A stretch of 64,000 nucleotides of DNA from Bubalus kerabau (taxonomy: Eukaryota > Chordata > Mammalia > Artiodactyla > Bovidae), in contig NC_073627.1 in NCBI RefSeq assembly GCF_029407905.1, positions 123,765,697 to 123,829,696 on the forward strand, written 5' to 3'. The position numbers and the translations under genes are program-made. Below are positions 10,330 through 20,751 of this stretch, one piece after another. The notes below the pieces were generated by a model, which saw only the letters and a list, made by a program, of their open reading frames with translations, searched no databases and had not been told where the DNA came from. Numbering within the stretch: position 1 is the first letter of the stretch; each line of letters begins with the position of its first letter.

Positions 10330-10862
10330 TGTGTTCTGAGTTCTCCAGACCACCCTCAGGCTCGTCATGGACTCAGAAAATTTGTCATACTCATGGAAAA
10401 AGACACATTGGGGGAAGTCCAGGAGAAAACACACACAAATGTCCCTCCCAATAGAGTCAGCACAGGCACACACCTACTCCCAGAAATCATGTGTGACAAC
10501 ACATGCAGAGTGCTGCCAACCAGGGAAACTCACCAGAACCTTGGTTGGTGTTCAGAGCTTTTATTGGAGGGCATTCAAGTAGGCCAGCAGAATCTGCACA
10601 TCTGATCTCAGCTACTCAGATTCCAGCCTCCCAGAACAAAACCAAGAACTCACCACAAATAATACCATTAACACAAACTATTAGATCAAACTAATTCCAT
10701 GTGGCTCAAGGCCTCAGGCATGCCAAAACATTCTTAATAGGCAGAGCATTTTAAGGTTTCAGAGTTTATCTCACAGAAACTAGCCAAGGACCAATTCTGA
10801 AAATAGGAATGTGTGGGGTTTGAGCAGCCTAGGCCTGCTGAGTCAATCCATTCCTACACACA
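10330..10862 (-). mobile_element. Endogenous retrovirus LTR, class II (ERVK)-like, antisense
   Basis: About 533 bp. Read on the minus strand it starts TGTGTAGGAATGG and ends GAACTCAGAACACA, the TG..CA form of an LTR. A polyadenylation signal AATAAA lies at 10560-10565 (plus strand TTTATT), followed by AGCTCTGAACACC and a GT-rich U5. The U5 order (GGTTCTGGTGAGTTTCCCTG, CTGAGGGTGGTC near the end) resembles bovine ERVK-type LTRs from memory; subfamily not determined. No clear target duplication. Confidence 0.68.
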
Positions 10863-11260
10863 TCTTAGTCAAACTGCTGAAAACTGAAGGTAAAGAAGAA
10901 ATTCCTGAAAGCAGCCAGAGAAAAATGATACTTCATATAGATGACAATGATATGAATTTTCTAAGTCTTCTCATTAGGTATGATGGAAATCAGACAACAA
11001 TGGAATTACATCTTTAAAATGATGAAAGGTAATAAAAACTGCCAACCAAAAATTCTTTATCCAGTGAAATCATCTTTCAGAAAAGATAGTAAATAAAAGC
11101 ATTTTGGGGAAAATGGCATCTGATAAAATTTGCTACAATATCAAAGGAAGAACTTAAGACTGAAGGGAAATGATACTATACAGATACTTGAATATACACA
11201 AAGGAAGAAAAGGTGGTATGAAGAGTAAATATGAGGGTTAACATAAAAGACGTGTTTCTT
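10863..11260 (+). mobile_element. Probable old L1 fragment
   Basis: Contains CATCTTAGTCAAACTGCTG, AAAGCAGCCAGAGAAAAA and CTGCCAACCAAAAATTCTTT in order, a sequence typical of old mammalian L1 near the ORF1 C-terminus (KAAREK..NCQPRILYP type), followed by GAAGGGAAATGATAC and an A-rich run at 11267. Frame destroyed. Subfamily uncertain. Confidence 0.55.
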
Positions 11261-12521
11261 TTGAGTTAAAAAAAAAAAAATGAAGAAAAAAACCCTGTCA
11301 CAGCCAGTCAATGAATCCTAATAGTGGTACTAGTCTTCACAGCAGACATCTGCAAAGGATTAAAAGCAGAATTTCCAAGGTACTGATATAGAATACTTTG
11401 AAATGTGGGCAATTATAAATAAAAGGGATGAACAATTTGCTTACCAACACCCCTGAAGTACAACTTTCAATACCACTTTGAGCAGTAACCTTCTGTAAGA
11501 GGAGGCAAACTAGGCAGGCTAACACCTGATGACTGAAAATAGAACATCTCTTCACATTGAGTATTTAGCAGAATGCATAGCAAAGTAATATCTGGCAACT
11601 TGTACAAACTGCAGTTAACCAGTAAATTCTTCCTAATGGTAATTGAAGATCCTTTAATTAATAAATCAAATTTAAGCACACAAGCAATTCCAGCCTAGAT
11701 CATTCAGAATTCAACCAATACTACGGTAACAGGAGTCATATAATCTCATAAAACACATATTTCAAAGACCAAAGCCTTCAAATTTTTAAGAGAACTCTTT
11801 CTCCTCTCTTGGAGAAGGAGGCTTACTTTTGTTTTATACACAATTCTAACCTTGCCCACAGCATAGTAAATGCAACAAATTAGAAGAAGAAATGGGCACC
11901 ATTAGCAGCTGATACCTCCCAGGGAAAAATAGTCTTTTAGAACCTGAGCAAAGAAGACATCAGAAGAACATTTTAAAAAATTCAAATACAAATACTTGAA
12001 AAAATTCAAAGACAAAAGGAAAATTGAGGAGGGGGGGAAGTACTTTATTAAGGGAATAAAAGCACTTAAAGAAAATGCTGAAATGTACCCCCAAAGAGTA
12101 ATGCTTAGAGTTTAATATTTCAATTAAAGAAATTCAAATCAAGTGTGATACATTTGAGAAAATAAATGCCTTTACATATCCCAAATTTTGGCATTTAAGT
12201 GCATAAGCTTCTGTTACTTAGGGAATGGGCTCGTGTGTATTTCTCCACAGCCAGATGACTGTGTTACCTTAATTACATGTGCCTGTTTCACTCACATGTG
12301 ACACATGCATGCACTCACACAGTACACACATTCAGAGAAATTCATAGACTGAAGCCAAGAGAAGGAAACTCATTCTCAAGTTGTAAACACCAATTCTTTT
12401 CTGGATAATGAAAACAACTTTTCCAGAAATCATGTCAAACATATCTTTATATCACATATTATGATGGAATATACAGCAAATATCCTGCAATGAGAAAAGA
12501 ATAAGATATTGACTTTTTAAG
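11261..12521. other. Unassigned sequence
   Basis: AT-rich with no recognisable repeat. Short frames at 11337-11679 lack any family signature. Confidence 0.5.
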
Positions 12522-12540
12522 GAAACTGATTTTATTTTTA

Positions 12541-13586
12541 GGATTTTTTTTAATTTATTTTAATTGGAGGAGGCAATGGCAACCCATTCCAGTACTCTTG
12601 CCAGGAAAATCCCATGGATGGAGGAGCCCACTAGGCTGCAGTCCATGGGGTCACAAAGAGTCGGACACGACTGAACGACTTCACTTTCACTTTTCCCTTT
12701 CATGCATTGGAGAAGAAAATGGCAATCCACTCCAGTGTTCTTGCCTGGAGAATCCCAGAGACAGGGGAGCCTGCTGGGCTGCTGTTTATGGGGTCTCACA
12801 GAGTCAGACATGACTGAAGCAACTTAGCAGCAGCAGCAATTACTTTAAAACATTGTGCTGGTTTTTGCCATACATTCACATGACTCAGCCATGGGTGTAC
12901 ATGTGTTCCCCATCCTGACCCTCCTTCCAACCTCCCTCCCCACCCCATCACTCAGAGTCATCCCAGTGCACCAGCCCTGAGCACCCTGTCTCATGCATCG
13001 AACTTGGTCTGGCGATCTATATCACATATGATGCTATTCTCTCAAATCATCCCACCCTCGCCTTCTCCCACAGAGTCCAAAAGTCTGTTCTTTACATCTG
13101 TGTCTCTTTTGCTGTCTCGCATATAGAGTCATCGTTACCATCTTTCTAAATTCTATAAATGTGTGTTAATATACTGTATTGGTGTTTTTCTTTCTGACTT
13201 ACTTCACTCTGAATAATAGGCTCCAGTTTCATCTACCTCATTAGAACTGATTCAAATGCATTCTTTTTAATAGCTGAGTAATATTCTATTGTGTGTATGT
13301 ACCACAGCTTTCTTATCTATTTGTCTGCCGATGGACATCTAGGTTGCTTCCATGTCCTGGCTATTATAAACAGTGCTGCGATGAACATTGGGGTACACGT
13401 GTCTCTTTCAATTCTGGTTTCCTCAGTGTATATGCCCAGCGGTGGGATTGCTGGGTCATAAGGCAGTTCTATTTCCAGTTTTTTAAGGAATCTCCACACT
13501 GTTCTCCATAGTGGCTGTACTAGTTTGCATTCCCACCAACAGTGTAAGAGGGTTCCTTTTTCTCCACACCCTCTCCAGCATTTATT
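12541..13586 (-). mobile_element. Young bovine L1, 3' end, antisense
   Basis: Antisense 3' UTR (GTACATGTGTTCCCCATCC.., CACAGAGTCCAAAAGTCTG) followed by the ORF2 C-terminus. The cysteine/histidine motif C-x3-C-x7-H-x4-C is encoded on the minus strand near 13530-13583. The ORF2 remnant is interrupted after ..KQPRCPSADK by a stop near 13317. Target duplication GAAACTGATT plus an AT tail at 12522-12540 and 13587-13604. Split by a Bov-A2 at 12566-12838. Confidence 0.92.
12566..12838 (+). mobile_element. Bov-A2 dimer SINE
   Basis: Full dimer from GGAGGAGGCAATGGC to AACTTAGCAGCAGCAGCA. It sits in the L1 3' UTR close to the L1 poly(A), at a position where related L1 copies read TTAATTGGAGGCTAATTAC. 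The left junction may therefore borrow GGAGG from the target. Confidence 0.93.
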
Positions 13587-13819
13587 GAAACTGATTATTT
13601 TTAACACTAAGAAATCTAGCGACCATTTCAGTTTACATGGCAGAATAAAAAATATATCAGACAACTTCAAACACTAGAGAAATATTAATAATTGATAGCT
13701 TATAAATCTGCAAACAGCTCTTTTGCTCTTTTGTGACACGAGGGTACACACAGAAGTTTTTAACTAAAAGATCACTAACTGCTTACAACTAGTCCCAGAA
13801 ACAAACATTTGCATATATG

Positions 13820-15306
13820 TGCAAACTATTTTTCTCAAGGGTGCCAAAGTCATCCAATGCAGGAAAAGACAATCTTTTTAACAAGTGAAAGTGAAAGTCG
13901 CTCAGTGATGTCCAACTCTTTGTGAACCCATGGACTACAGTCCATGTAATTCTCCAGCCCAGAATATTGGAGTGGGTAACCCTTCCCTTCTCCAGGGTAT
14001 CTTCCCAACCCAGGGGTTGAACCCAGGTCTCCCTCATTGCAGGCAGATTCTTTATCAACTGAGCTATCAGGGAAGCCCCTTTTTAGCAAGTGGTGCTGTA
14101 AAAACTGAATATCTGCATGCAAAAGTATGAAGTTGAAGTTCACATAACCCCAAATACAGAAGTTAACTCAAAATGGATCAAGTACCTAAACATAAGAACT
14201 AAAACACTTAGAAGAAGGCTTAAGTCGGATGCTTCAGAACACTGAATTTAAGAAAAAATATTTGAATATGATATCAAAGGCATAGGCAACACAAGAAAAA
14301 ACAGACAAATTGGACTTCATGAAATTTTTTAATTTTTTGCATTCAGAGGGTATTATCAGAGTAAAAAAGTAACCCAAAGAATGAGAAAACATATTTTCAT
14401 ATACCTGAGAAGAGATTAATAACCAGAGTATATAGAGAACTCCTAAAGTCATCAGCAAAAAAAAAAAAAAAGAATTGAATTCAAAAATGGGCAAAGGGCT
14501 TGAATAGACATTTCTCTAAAGAAGATATATGAATGGAAAATAAGCACATGCATGAAAAAATGTTCAAATAACTGATCATTAGGAAAATCATATCAAAACC
14601 ACAGTGAGATACCACCTCGCAACTATTAGGATATCTACTTTAAGAAGATAAACAGAAATAACAAATGTAGAGAAATTGAAACCCTTGGACATGGTTGATA
14701 GGAACGTAAAATGAGACAGCTGCTGTGGAAACCAGTATGACAGTTTCTTAAAAAACTGAAAATATGATCTAGTGATTCCACTTCTTAGTATATATATCCA
14801 AACTTGAAAGCAGACTCTCAAAGAGATACTAATATTTGTACACCCATATTCATAGCAGCATCATTCATAATAGCTAAAACATGGAAGAAATCAAGGTGTT
14901 CACTGACAGAAGACTGAATTAAGCAAAGAGCAATATTATTCAGTCATAAAAAAGAAGGAAATTCTGACATATGCTACAGCATCGATGAACCCTGAGGACT
15001 TTATGCTAATTGAAATAAGGCATCACAAAAATAACACTGTATGATGCCACTTACATGAGATACCTAAAGCAGTCAATGATACAGACACAGAAATTGGAAT
15101 GGTAGCTTACAAGGGCTTGAGGGGGTGGGGAATTGGGAGTTACTGTTTCAGTTTCAGTTTTGCATCACACAAAAAAACTTCTAGACATGAATGGTGGTGA
15201 TGGCTGCACAATAGTATGAATGCACTTAATTCCGCCACACTTAAAAATGTTCACAGTGGTAAATTTTATGTTATGCATATTTTACAACAATAAAAAATGT
15301 TAAAAA
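13820..15306 (+). mobile_element. Old L1 LINE, ORF2 C-terminus to 3' end
   Basis: Sense L1 with diverged ORF2 phrases in order: AAGGGTGCCAAAGTCATCCAATG, GACAAATTGGACTTCATG (14307), TTCAAAAATGGGCAAAGG (14479), CACAGTGAGATACCACCTC (14600) and CATGGAAGAAATCAAGGTG (14879). The 3' UTR ends in A-rich sequence near 15300. Interrupted by an antisense Bov-tA. Confidence 0.88.
13888..14078 (-). mobile_element. Bov-tA SINE, antisense
   Basis: Antisense body (AAGTCGCTCAGTGATGTCC) to tRNA-like head (GAGCTATCAGGGAAGCCC). Target duplication CTTTTTAACAAGTG (13874-13887) / CTTTTTAGCAAGTG (14079-14092), one mismatch. Inserted in L1 sequence that reads on across it. Confidence 0.95.
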
Positions 15307-15397
15307 TGGAAATCTTGCTGTCTGAAAATAGTTATAACCCTAATTCAGGCAGAGGTCTGTGAATTTACTGTCTCTTATTTAAATAACTCTCTACTTA

Positions 15398-15733
15398 AAT
15401 GGGCTTCCCTGATAGCTCAATTGGTAAAGAATCTGCCTGCAATGCAGGAGACCCCAGTTTGATTCCCAGTTCAATTCCTGGGTAGAGAAGATCCCCAGGA
15501 GAAGGGATAGGCTACCCATTCCAATATTCTTGGGCTTCTCTTGTGGCTCAACTGGTAAGGAATCCGCCTGCAGTGCGGGAGACCTGGGTTAGATCCCTGG
15601 GTTGGGAAGATCCCCTGGAGAAGGGCAAAGCTACCCACTTCAGTATTCTGGCCTGGAGAATTCCATGGACTGTGTAGTCAATGGGGTTGCAAAGAGTCAG
15701 ACACGACTGAGCAACTTTCACTTCACTCACTCG
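15398..15733 (+). mobile_element. Composite Bov-tA SINE with two tRNA-like heads
   Basis: A first tRNA-like head and short A-unit (15401-15530, GGGCTTCCCTGATAGCTC..) runs straight into a second complete Bov-tA (GGGCTTCTCTTGTGGCTC.. to CACGACTGAGCAACTTTCAC). A single duplication CTACTTA at 15391-15397 and 15734-15740 flanks the whole, so the composite went in as one unit. Confidence 0.9.
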
Positions 15734-15740
15734 CTACTTA

Positions 15741-17392
15741 TAATTTGGCTCCAGCTGCTCCCTTTTCCTCACCCTTACTTCTACCAAATCTTTAAACTTT
15801 CATCTCTCTAGTCTCTGCATAAAATTCTCCTGGTCATGCGTGAAAAGGAGTTTATTCACACAGTGAAAAATGCTCTCAGGAATTCAGCCCTCTTTCAGGT
15901 AATGTAAGACAGATTCAATGCTGGCTTTTCAGGAAAGGGGAGGTTTATGTGTAATTCCTCAGAGCAACCTTTGAAAGCCTGACAATGAAAGAAAAGGCAG
16001 TCTCAGTCAACCTGTCTGACATGAGCATGATTTTCCATGCTCAAGATAGACCATGCAAGGTAAACTGAAGTATTAACTACCACCTAGGCAAAATGTATAT
16101 GAAACCAAAGAAAATCAAGGTAAATTTCAGCCTTGGTCCTCAGTTTCTGGGCCTCCATGTCTATTTCCTAATGAGCAAAATTATTAATATAGAGATGTAT
16201 TATCTCCACTGTACAGTAAGATATGAGCAAAGTGAAACTTGCAGATTCAGTTCATATGCTTTCTGATGAACTTAAGAGGTTTGTTTCCTTTTGGATCTAG
16301 ACTGAAAATAGAGTGGGTACTGAATTCTGTCATGAGTTTCTCAGCACACTGAATTCTAGGACCTCCACAGGCAAACACAGAGAAGTGATTTAATAGACTA
16401 ACAGAAAGCAGGAAAAGTTGGGGAGGAAAAGGAAAGAATGAAAACAAGTTTGTAAAGTTGTGTGGTACTTTAAACGTATGCTCACTTCTCAATACGAGGT
16501 GACATCATTGTAGGGCAGTATGTCCTTCGCTCTCTTTCAGAGTATATCATGCTCAACAGCAGTTCACAAAGAAACACAGGTGGCAAATAACCTGAAAAAC
16601 GGTGCAACTTCATCTGTAGTAAGAAAACATATGAAGGAAAATAACATATCACATTTCTTCTTTCAAACTTACAGAAGAATTTGCTTAATGACAATCAAAT
16701 TCTGGAAAGAATACAGCAAAACAAATATTCTCCCACACTACTAGTGACAAGGGTGATTCATACTTCTGATGCAGAGCAGCAATTTAGCAGCAGAAAAGAA
16801 GAACCTCAGAATACTCTATTTGTTCACCCAGTAGATCTAATTCTAAAAATTTAACCCAAGAAATTAATCTGCATTATGCCCAAAGACTGACTTAAATTAA
16901 AGGGAAAAGATGACAGGATACAGGGAATCTGAATAACAGAACACAGGTAAATTTGTATATGATCAGAGCCATGGAAAAAAATCAAATGCATCAATTTTTT
17001 TCCGTTGTGCCTAGGTAAAAATTGATTTATGTCCTATTAAGTTTCTGAGATTTAGTGTGACTTACTTTTTTTAAAGTGACAGTTCAGAAATGTAGGAAGG
17101 TTCATAGGTTTATTGAATTATGTTATAATTCTGCTATTTGCTCATCCAAACACTTCTGAGATTTGGATAACTGAAATTTATTTACTTTGATCTTAATTTA
17201 TTGGAATAAAGGCATCATTTTAGGGGGAAATGTATATACATTAAAATCAAATGAAAACATACCATAACTAATTCATGTATTTGTGGTCATTTGGCAAAAA
17301 CAAGCATACAAACCAACTCCAAAATACCCATCAGTTGGTTACATTGTCATAAAACAATGTCTTGAAAAAAACAGCTTTCTTTAGCAAGGTTA
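15741..17392. other. Unassigned sequence
   Basis: No gene recognised. A phrase near 16828-16860 (CACCCAGTAGATCTAATTCTAAAAATTTAACCC) resembles a mammalian interspersed repeat, but too weakly to name. Confidence 0.45.
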
Positions 17393-17772
17393 TGGATGGA
17401 ATTGTTTTTCCCAAATTCATATGTTGAAGCCCTAATGCCTGGTATCCTGGCATGTAACTATTTGCAGATAAAACCTTTGAAGAGATGATTAAGTTAAAAT
17501 GAGGCCATTAAAGGTGGACCCAAACCCGATCCAACTGGAATCCTTAGACTAGAACACACGGAGACAATGTGAGACACAGACACAGAAGAAAGATGGGAGG
17601 ACACAGCCAGAAGGCTGCCATTTGTAAGCCATGGAGAGGAGACTTAGGAGGAGCTAAACCTACTGACACCTCAGTTCTGAACTTTCAGTATCTAAAACTG
17701 TGAAAATAAATTTCGCATTTAAGTCATCAAGTTTGTGGCATTTTGTTATGGCAGCCCTAGCAAGCTGATACA
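17393..17772 (+). mobile_element. Old mammalian LTR (MaLR-like)
   Basis: TGGATGGAATTG at the start, CAAATTCATATGTTGAAGCCC near 17413, GGGAGGACACAGCCAGAAGG near 17595, an AATAAA at 17705-17710, and TTTTGTTATGGCAGCCCTAGC before a CTGATACA end. The layout is that of an old mammalian LTR of MaLR/ERVL type. Subfamily not resolved by eye; no intact target duplication seen. Confidence 0.62.
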
Positions 17773-18834
17773 AGGATGAATTCGACCTATCCATACCCAG
17801 GGAAATTTCAATCACTAAATATATATATAGTTATAACTTTAGTATCAAAAGACTTTATAACAATGATTCTCAAGTTATCCACAGTGAAAGACATTTTTTT
17901 TTCAATTTCAAGTTCACTGCAGACCAATAATCTGTATAATACAAAATCACATGCTTAGATGTTGCAACAAAGTCAAATTGCTATAAAAGTTGCTAAACAT
18001 TCTCAAAAGTCTACTAATTTTTTCACAGACTGGTAACAAATAGTATTGGACCTGCTGGTCCATGGGCCACACTTTGAGTAAAGCTGTCATGAAGCTCATT
18101 TTGTCCAGGTCCTTTAATTACAGCTAAGAAATCGGAGGTCTTGAGAAGTTCAACCACCAACTCAGTATCACAAAGTTTGCTAGACTTCCCGACAGCAATC
18201 ATGCTCCATTCCTGCCTTAAATAAGTCACCAAAATTCTGAATCCATTTCTTTTCCAGCTATGCAAATACTAGCCAAATTTTTCTGTTTGTTTCCTCCTTG
18301 GTATGTCCACTCCTGACATCACTAATGCTTAGGAAAATCATTTTGTTCAGAAATTCTACATCTTATCTCAATAAATTACCTTTTCCACCTGTGAGAGATT
18401 CTTGCCTTCTGTACAGACATCTTGTTTCCATGTACTTGAAACACATCTTATTATCAATCCTCTTGTGCAATCTTCCTTTTATTTTCTACTTTTGATTTGC
18501 CTGAGCTTTTGTACACTCTCTAAATTTATTCTGTAATCTTTCCCAGCCTCTTCTGTCCCAAATGTTTTATATCTTACATATGCCTCTTGCTCAACCTTGA
18601 TTACCCTCAGCCTTCCTCCCTCATCTACATGGTCTCTGTAAAGCCTGCTTTGTGTTTATCATTCAGTAGTTTGCATAGCCCCTGGGCATATATTAATTTT
18701 TGTTCAAATGCTTGCCATTTCCTTCTGCATCCTTTACTTCCATCAACATGTCTTATTTGTTCTCAATCATCATAGTGCATATTCTTCAAAAAATTGATTC
18801 CACAGGCAGTGTTTTTTAAACATTACTCTAGAAC
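17773..18834. other. Mostly unassigned; one MER5-like fragment
   Basis: Apart from the MER5-like piece at about 18033-18095, nothing is recognised. AT-rich, no convincing exon. Confidence 0.45.
18033..18095 (+). mobile_element. MER5-type (hAT) fragment
   Basis: GACCTGCTGGTCCATGGGCCACACTTTGAG matches the right end of MER5A-type non-autonomous hAT elements. The rest is not recognisable. Confidence 0.5.
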
Positions 18835-18940
18835 AGTCTTATGGACTCTGTGGGAGAGGGAGAGGGTGGGAAGATTTGGGAGAATGGCATTGAAACATGT
18901 AAAATATCATGTATGAAAAAAAAATAAATAAAAATAATCT
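18835..18940 (+). mobile_element. Bovine L1 3'-UTR fragment with its own A-rich tail
   Basis: AGTCTTATGGACTCTGTGGG..AAACATGTAAAATATCATGTATGAAA is the sense counterpart of the L1 3' UTR seen antisense at 27190-27270. In that copy the UTR continues into GAGTTGCCAGTCC; here it changes after TATGAAA into an A-rich tail with AATAAATAAAAATAA. It is therefore a truncated L1 ending about 200 bp before the normal 3' end. Confidence 0.88.
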
Positions 18941-19021
18941 TGATGAGTATTTATTCATAACTCTAAAACTATCTCCATTTCTTGCTTGTGAGTAATAATA
19001 GTACCTGTTACCTTTTTCTAG

Positions 19022-19057
19022 TAGTTGTGTGTATATGTGTGTGTGCTTGTGTGTAAT
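19022..19057. repeat. (TG)n-rich tract
   Basis: Interrupted GTGTGT run beside the antisense Bov-tA. Probably an expanded, mutated tail or target sequence. Confidence 0.75.
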
Positions 19058-19256
19058 AGTAGCTCAGTTGTGTCCAACTCTTTGTGACCCCATAGACAAT
19101 AGTCTGCCAGGCTTCTCTGTCCATGGAATTCTCCAGGCAAGAATACTGGAGTGGGTAGACATTCCTTTCTCCAGGAGATCTTCCCGGCACAGGGATTGAA
19201 CCCAGCACTCTTACACTAAAGGTGAATTCTTTACCCTCTGAGCCACCACGGAAGCC
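19058..19256 (-). mobile_element. Bov-tA SINE, antisense
   Basis: AGCTCAGTTGTGTCCAACTC.. through CTCCAGGCAAGAATACTGG to a degraded tRNA-like head CTGAGCCACCACGGAAGCC. The B box (ATTGAACCC on this strand) is mutated. Confidence 0.93.
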
Positions 19257-19288
19257 TACCAGTTTTGTAGCTAACTAATTTTATGATG

Positions 19289-19360
19289 TTTGCCTAGTCA
19301 CTTAAACCCTATAGGCCTCTCCCCTTATCTGTATTATGAAATGGATGAAATAAATAAATG
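19289..19360 (+). mobile_element. Possible MIR core fragment
   Basis: CTAGTCACTTAAACCCTATAGG..CTTATCTGTATTATGAAATGG follows the order of the MIR core (ACTTAACCTCT..CTCATCTGTAAAATGG). Short and diverged. Confidence 0.42.
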
Positions 19361-19459
19361 GTCCCATCTAAAATTAAATTCTAAAGTCTAAATGTTTACT
19401 CTGTCCCTCATCTATCTATGAAAGAGAGAGCTCAGTCAGAACTTTTGGAATATTCTATT

Positions 19460-19582
19460 GCTTCTCCATCATCTACCCATCTTTCAAGGTCAGTATCAGA
19501 TCTCATATCTTCATTAAGTCATCCTTAATTATCTCAGTGAAAATTTCTCCATATTATAATTTCTCATAAAGTCATGTCTTAT
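19460..19582 (+). mobile_element. Possible L2 3' relic
   Basis: ACCCATCTTTCAAGGTCAGTATCAGATCTC..TAAGTCATCCTTAATTATC parallels the L2 phrase 'ATCCTTCAAAGCCCAGCTCAAAT..GAAGCCTTCCCTGA'. Weak. Confidence 0.42.
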
Positions 19583-20097
19583 ATTGACCATTTAGACTAG
19601 ATAGCGTATTAAAAAGCAGAGACATTACCTTGCCAACAAAGGTCCATCTAGTCAAGGTTATGGTTTTTCCAGTGGTGATGTGAGAGTTGGACTATAAAGA
19701 AAGCTGAGTGCCAAAGAATTGATGCTTTTGAACTGTGCTGTTGGAGAAGACTCTTGAGAGTCCCATGGACTGCAAGGAGATCCAACCAGTTCATCCTAAA
19801 GGAGATCAGTCCTGGGTGTTCATTGGAAGGACTGATGCTGAAGCTGAAACTCCAATACTTTGGCCACCTCATGCAAAGAGTTGACTCATTGGAAAAGACT
19901 CTGATGCTTGGAGGGATTGGGGGCAGGAGGAGAAGGGGACGACAGAGGATGAGATGGCTGGATGGCATCACCAACTCGATGGACATGAGTTTGAGTGAAC
20001 TCTGTGAGTTGGTGATGGACAGGGAGGCCTGGCGTGCTGCGATTCATGGGGTCACAAAGAGTCAGACACGACTGAGCAACTGAACTGAACTAAACTG
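19583..20097 (+). mobile_element. BovB LINE, 3'-terminal ~515 bp
   Basis: Sense BovB from AGACTAGATAGCGTATTAAAAAGCAG to ACTGAACTGAACTAAACTGA. A 109-residue remnant of the RT ORF C-terminal part is open at 19754-20083, upstream of which a deletion near 19680 breaks the frame. 5' truncated and non-functional. Confidence 0.93.
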
Positions 20098-20354
20098 AGC
20101 CTTTAAGTTGCCATTCAAGAATGTATCTAAGGATATTGTCTCATCAGTGAATATTCTTTGAAGAGAATGACTATGAAATGTTACATATAGCATATATATT
20201 AGGTAAAACTATATGAAATTGCCTTTTGGTAAGTAAAAACAGTATATCAACAACTTCATTTTTCCATCACATATAAATGTTAATTAAAACTATTGAACAC
20301 CAACAATTAGACATTATCCTATTGTCATATATAGTGTTTCATTTCATAGTAAAT

Positions 20355-20480
20355 ACAATCTAATGAGTTAAGGATTGTTGTTTCCATTTTACAAAGAAGA
20401 GGACTGAGGATAATGGGGTTTAAATAATTTGCCAAGATCATATAGTTCAAAATAGACAGAACCAGGATTTAGAGTTGGAT
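20355..20480 (-). mobile_element. MIR SINE relic, antisense
   Basis: CCATTTTACAAAGAAGAGGACTG..TTTGCCAAGATCATATAG..ACAGAACCAGGATTTAGA is the reversed MIR core. Its left arm is cut by the adjoining Bov-A2; the remainder may continue at 20752. Confidence 0.75.
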
Positions 20481-20486
20481 CTAGCC

Positions 20487-20751
20487 CAATGGCACCCCAC
20501 TCCAGTACTCTTGCCTGGAAAATCCCATGGATGGAGGAGCCTGGTGGGCTGTAGTCCATAGGGTCACTAAGAGTCGGACATGACTGAGCGACTTCATTTT
20601 CACTTCTCACTTTCATGCATTGGAGAAGGAAATGGCAACCCACTCCAGTGTTCTTGCCTGGAGAATCCCAGGGATGGGGGAGCCTGGTGGGCTACCCTCT
20701 ATGAGGTCGCACAGAGTCGGACACGACTGAAGCAACTTAGCAGCAGCAGCA
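20487..20751 (+). mobile_element. Bov-A2 dimer SINE
   Basis: Two Bov-A units from CAATGGCACCCCACTCC to ACTTAGCAGCAGCAGCAA, joined by the CTTCATTTTCACTTCTCACTTTC linker region. Inserted at or beside the MIR. Confidence 0.93.
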
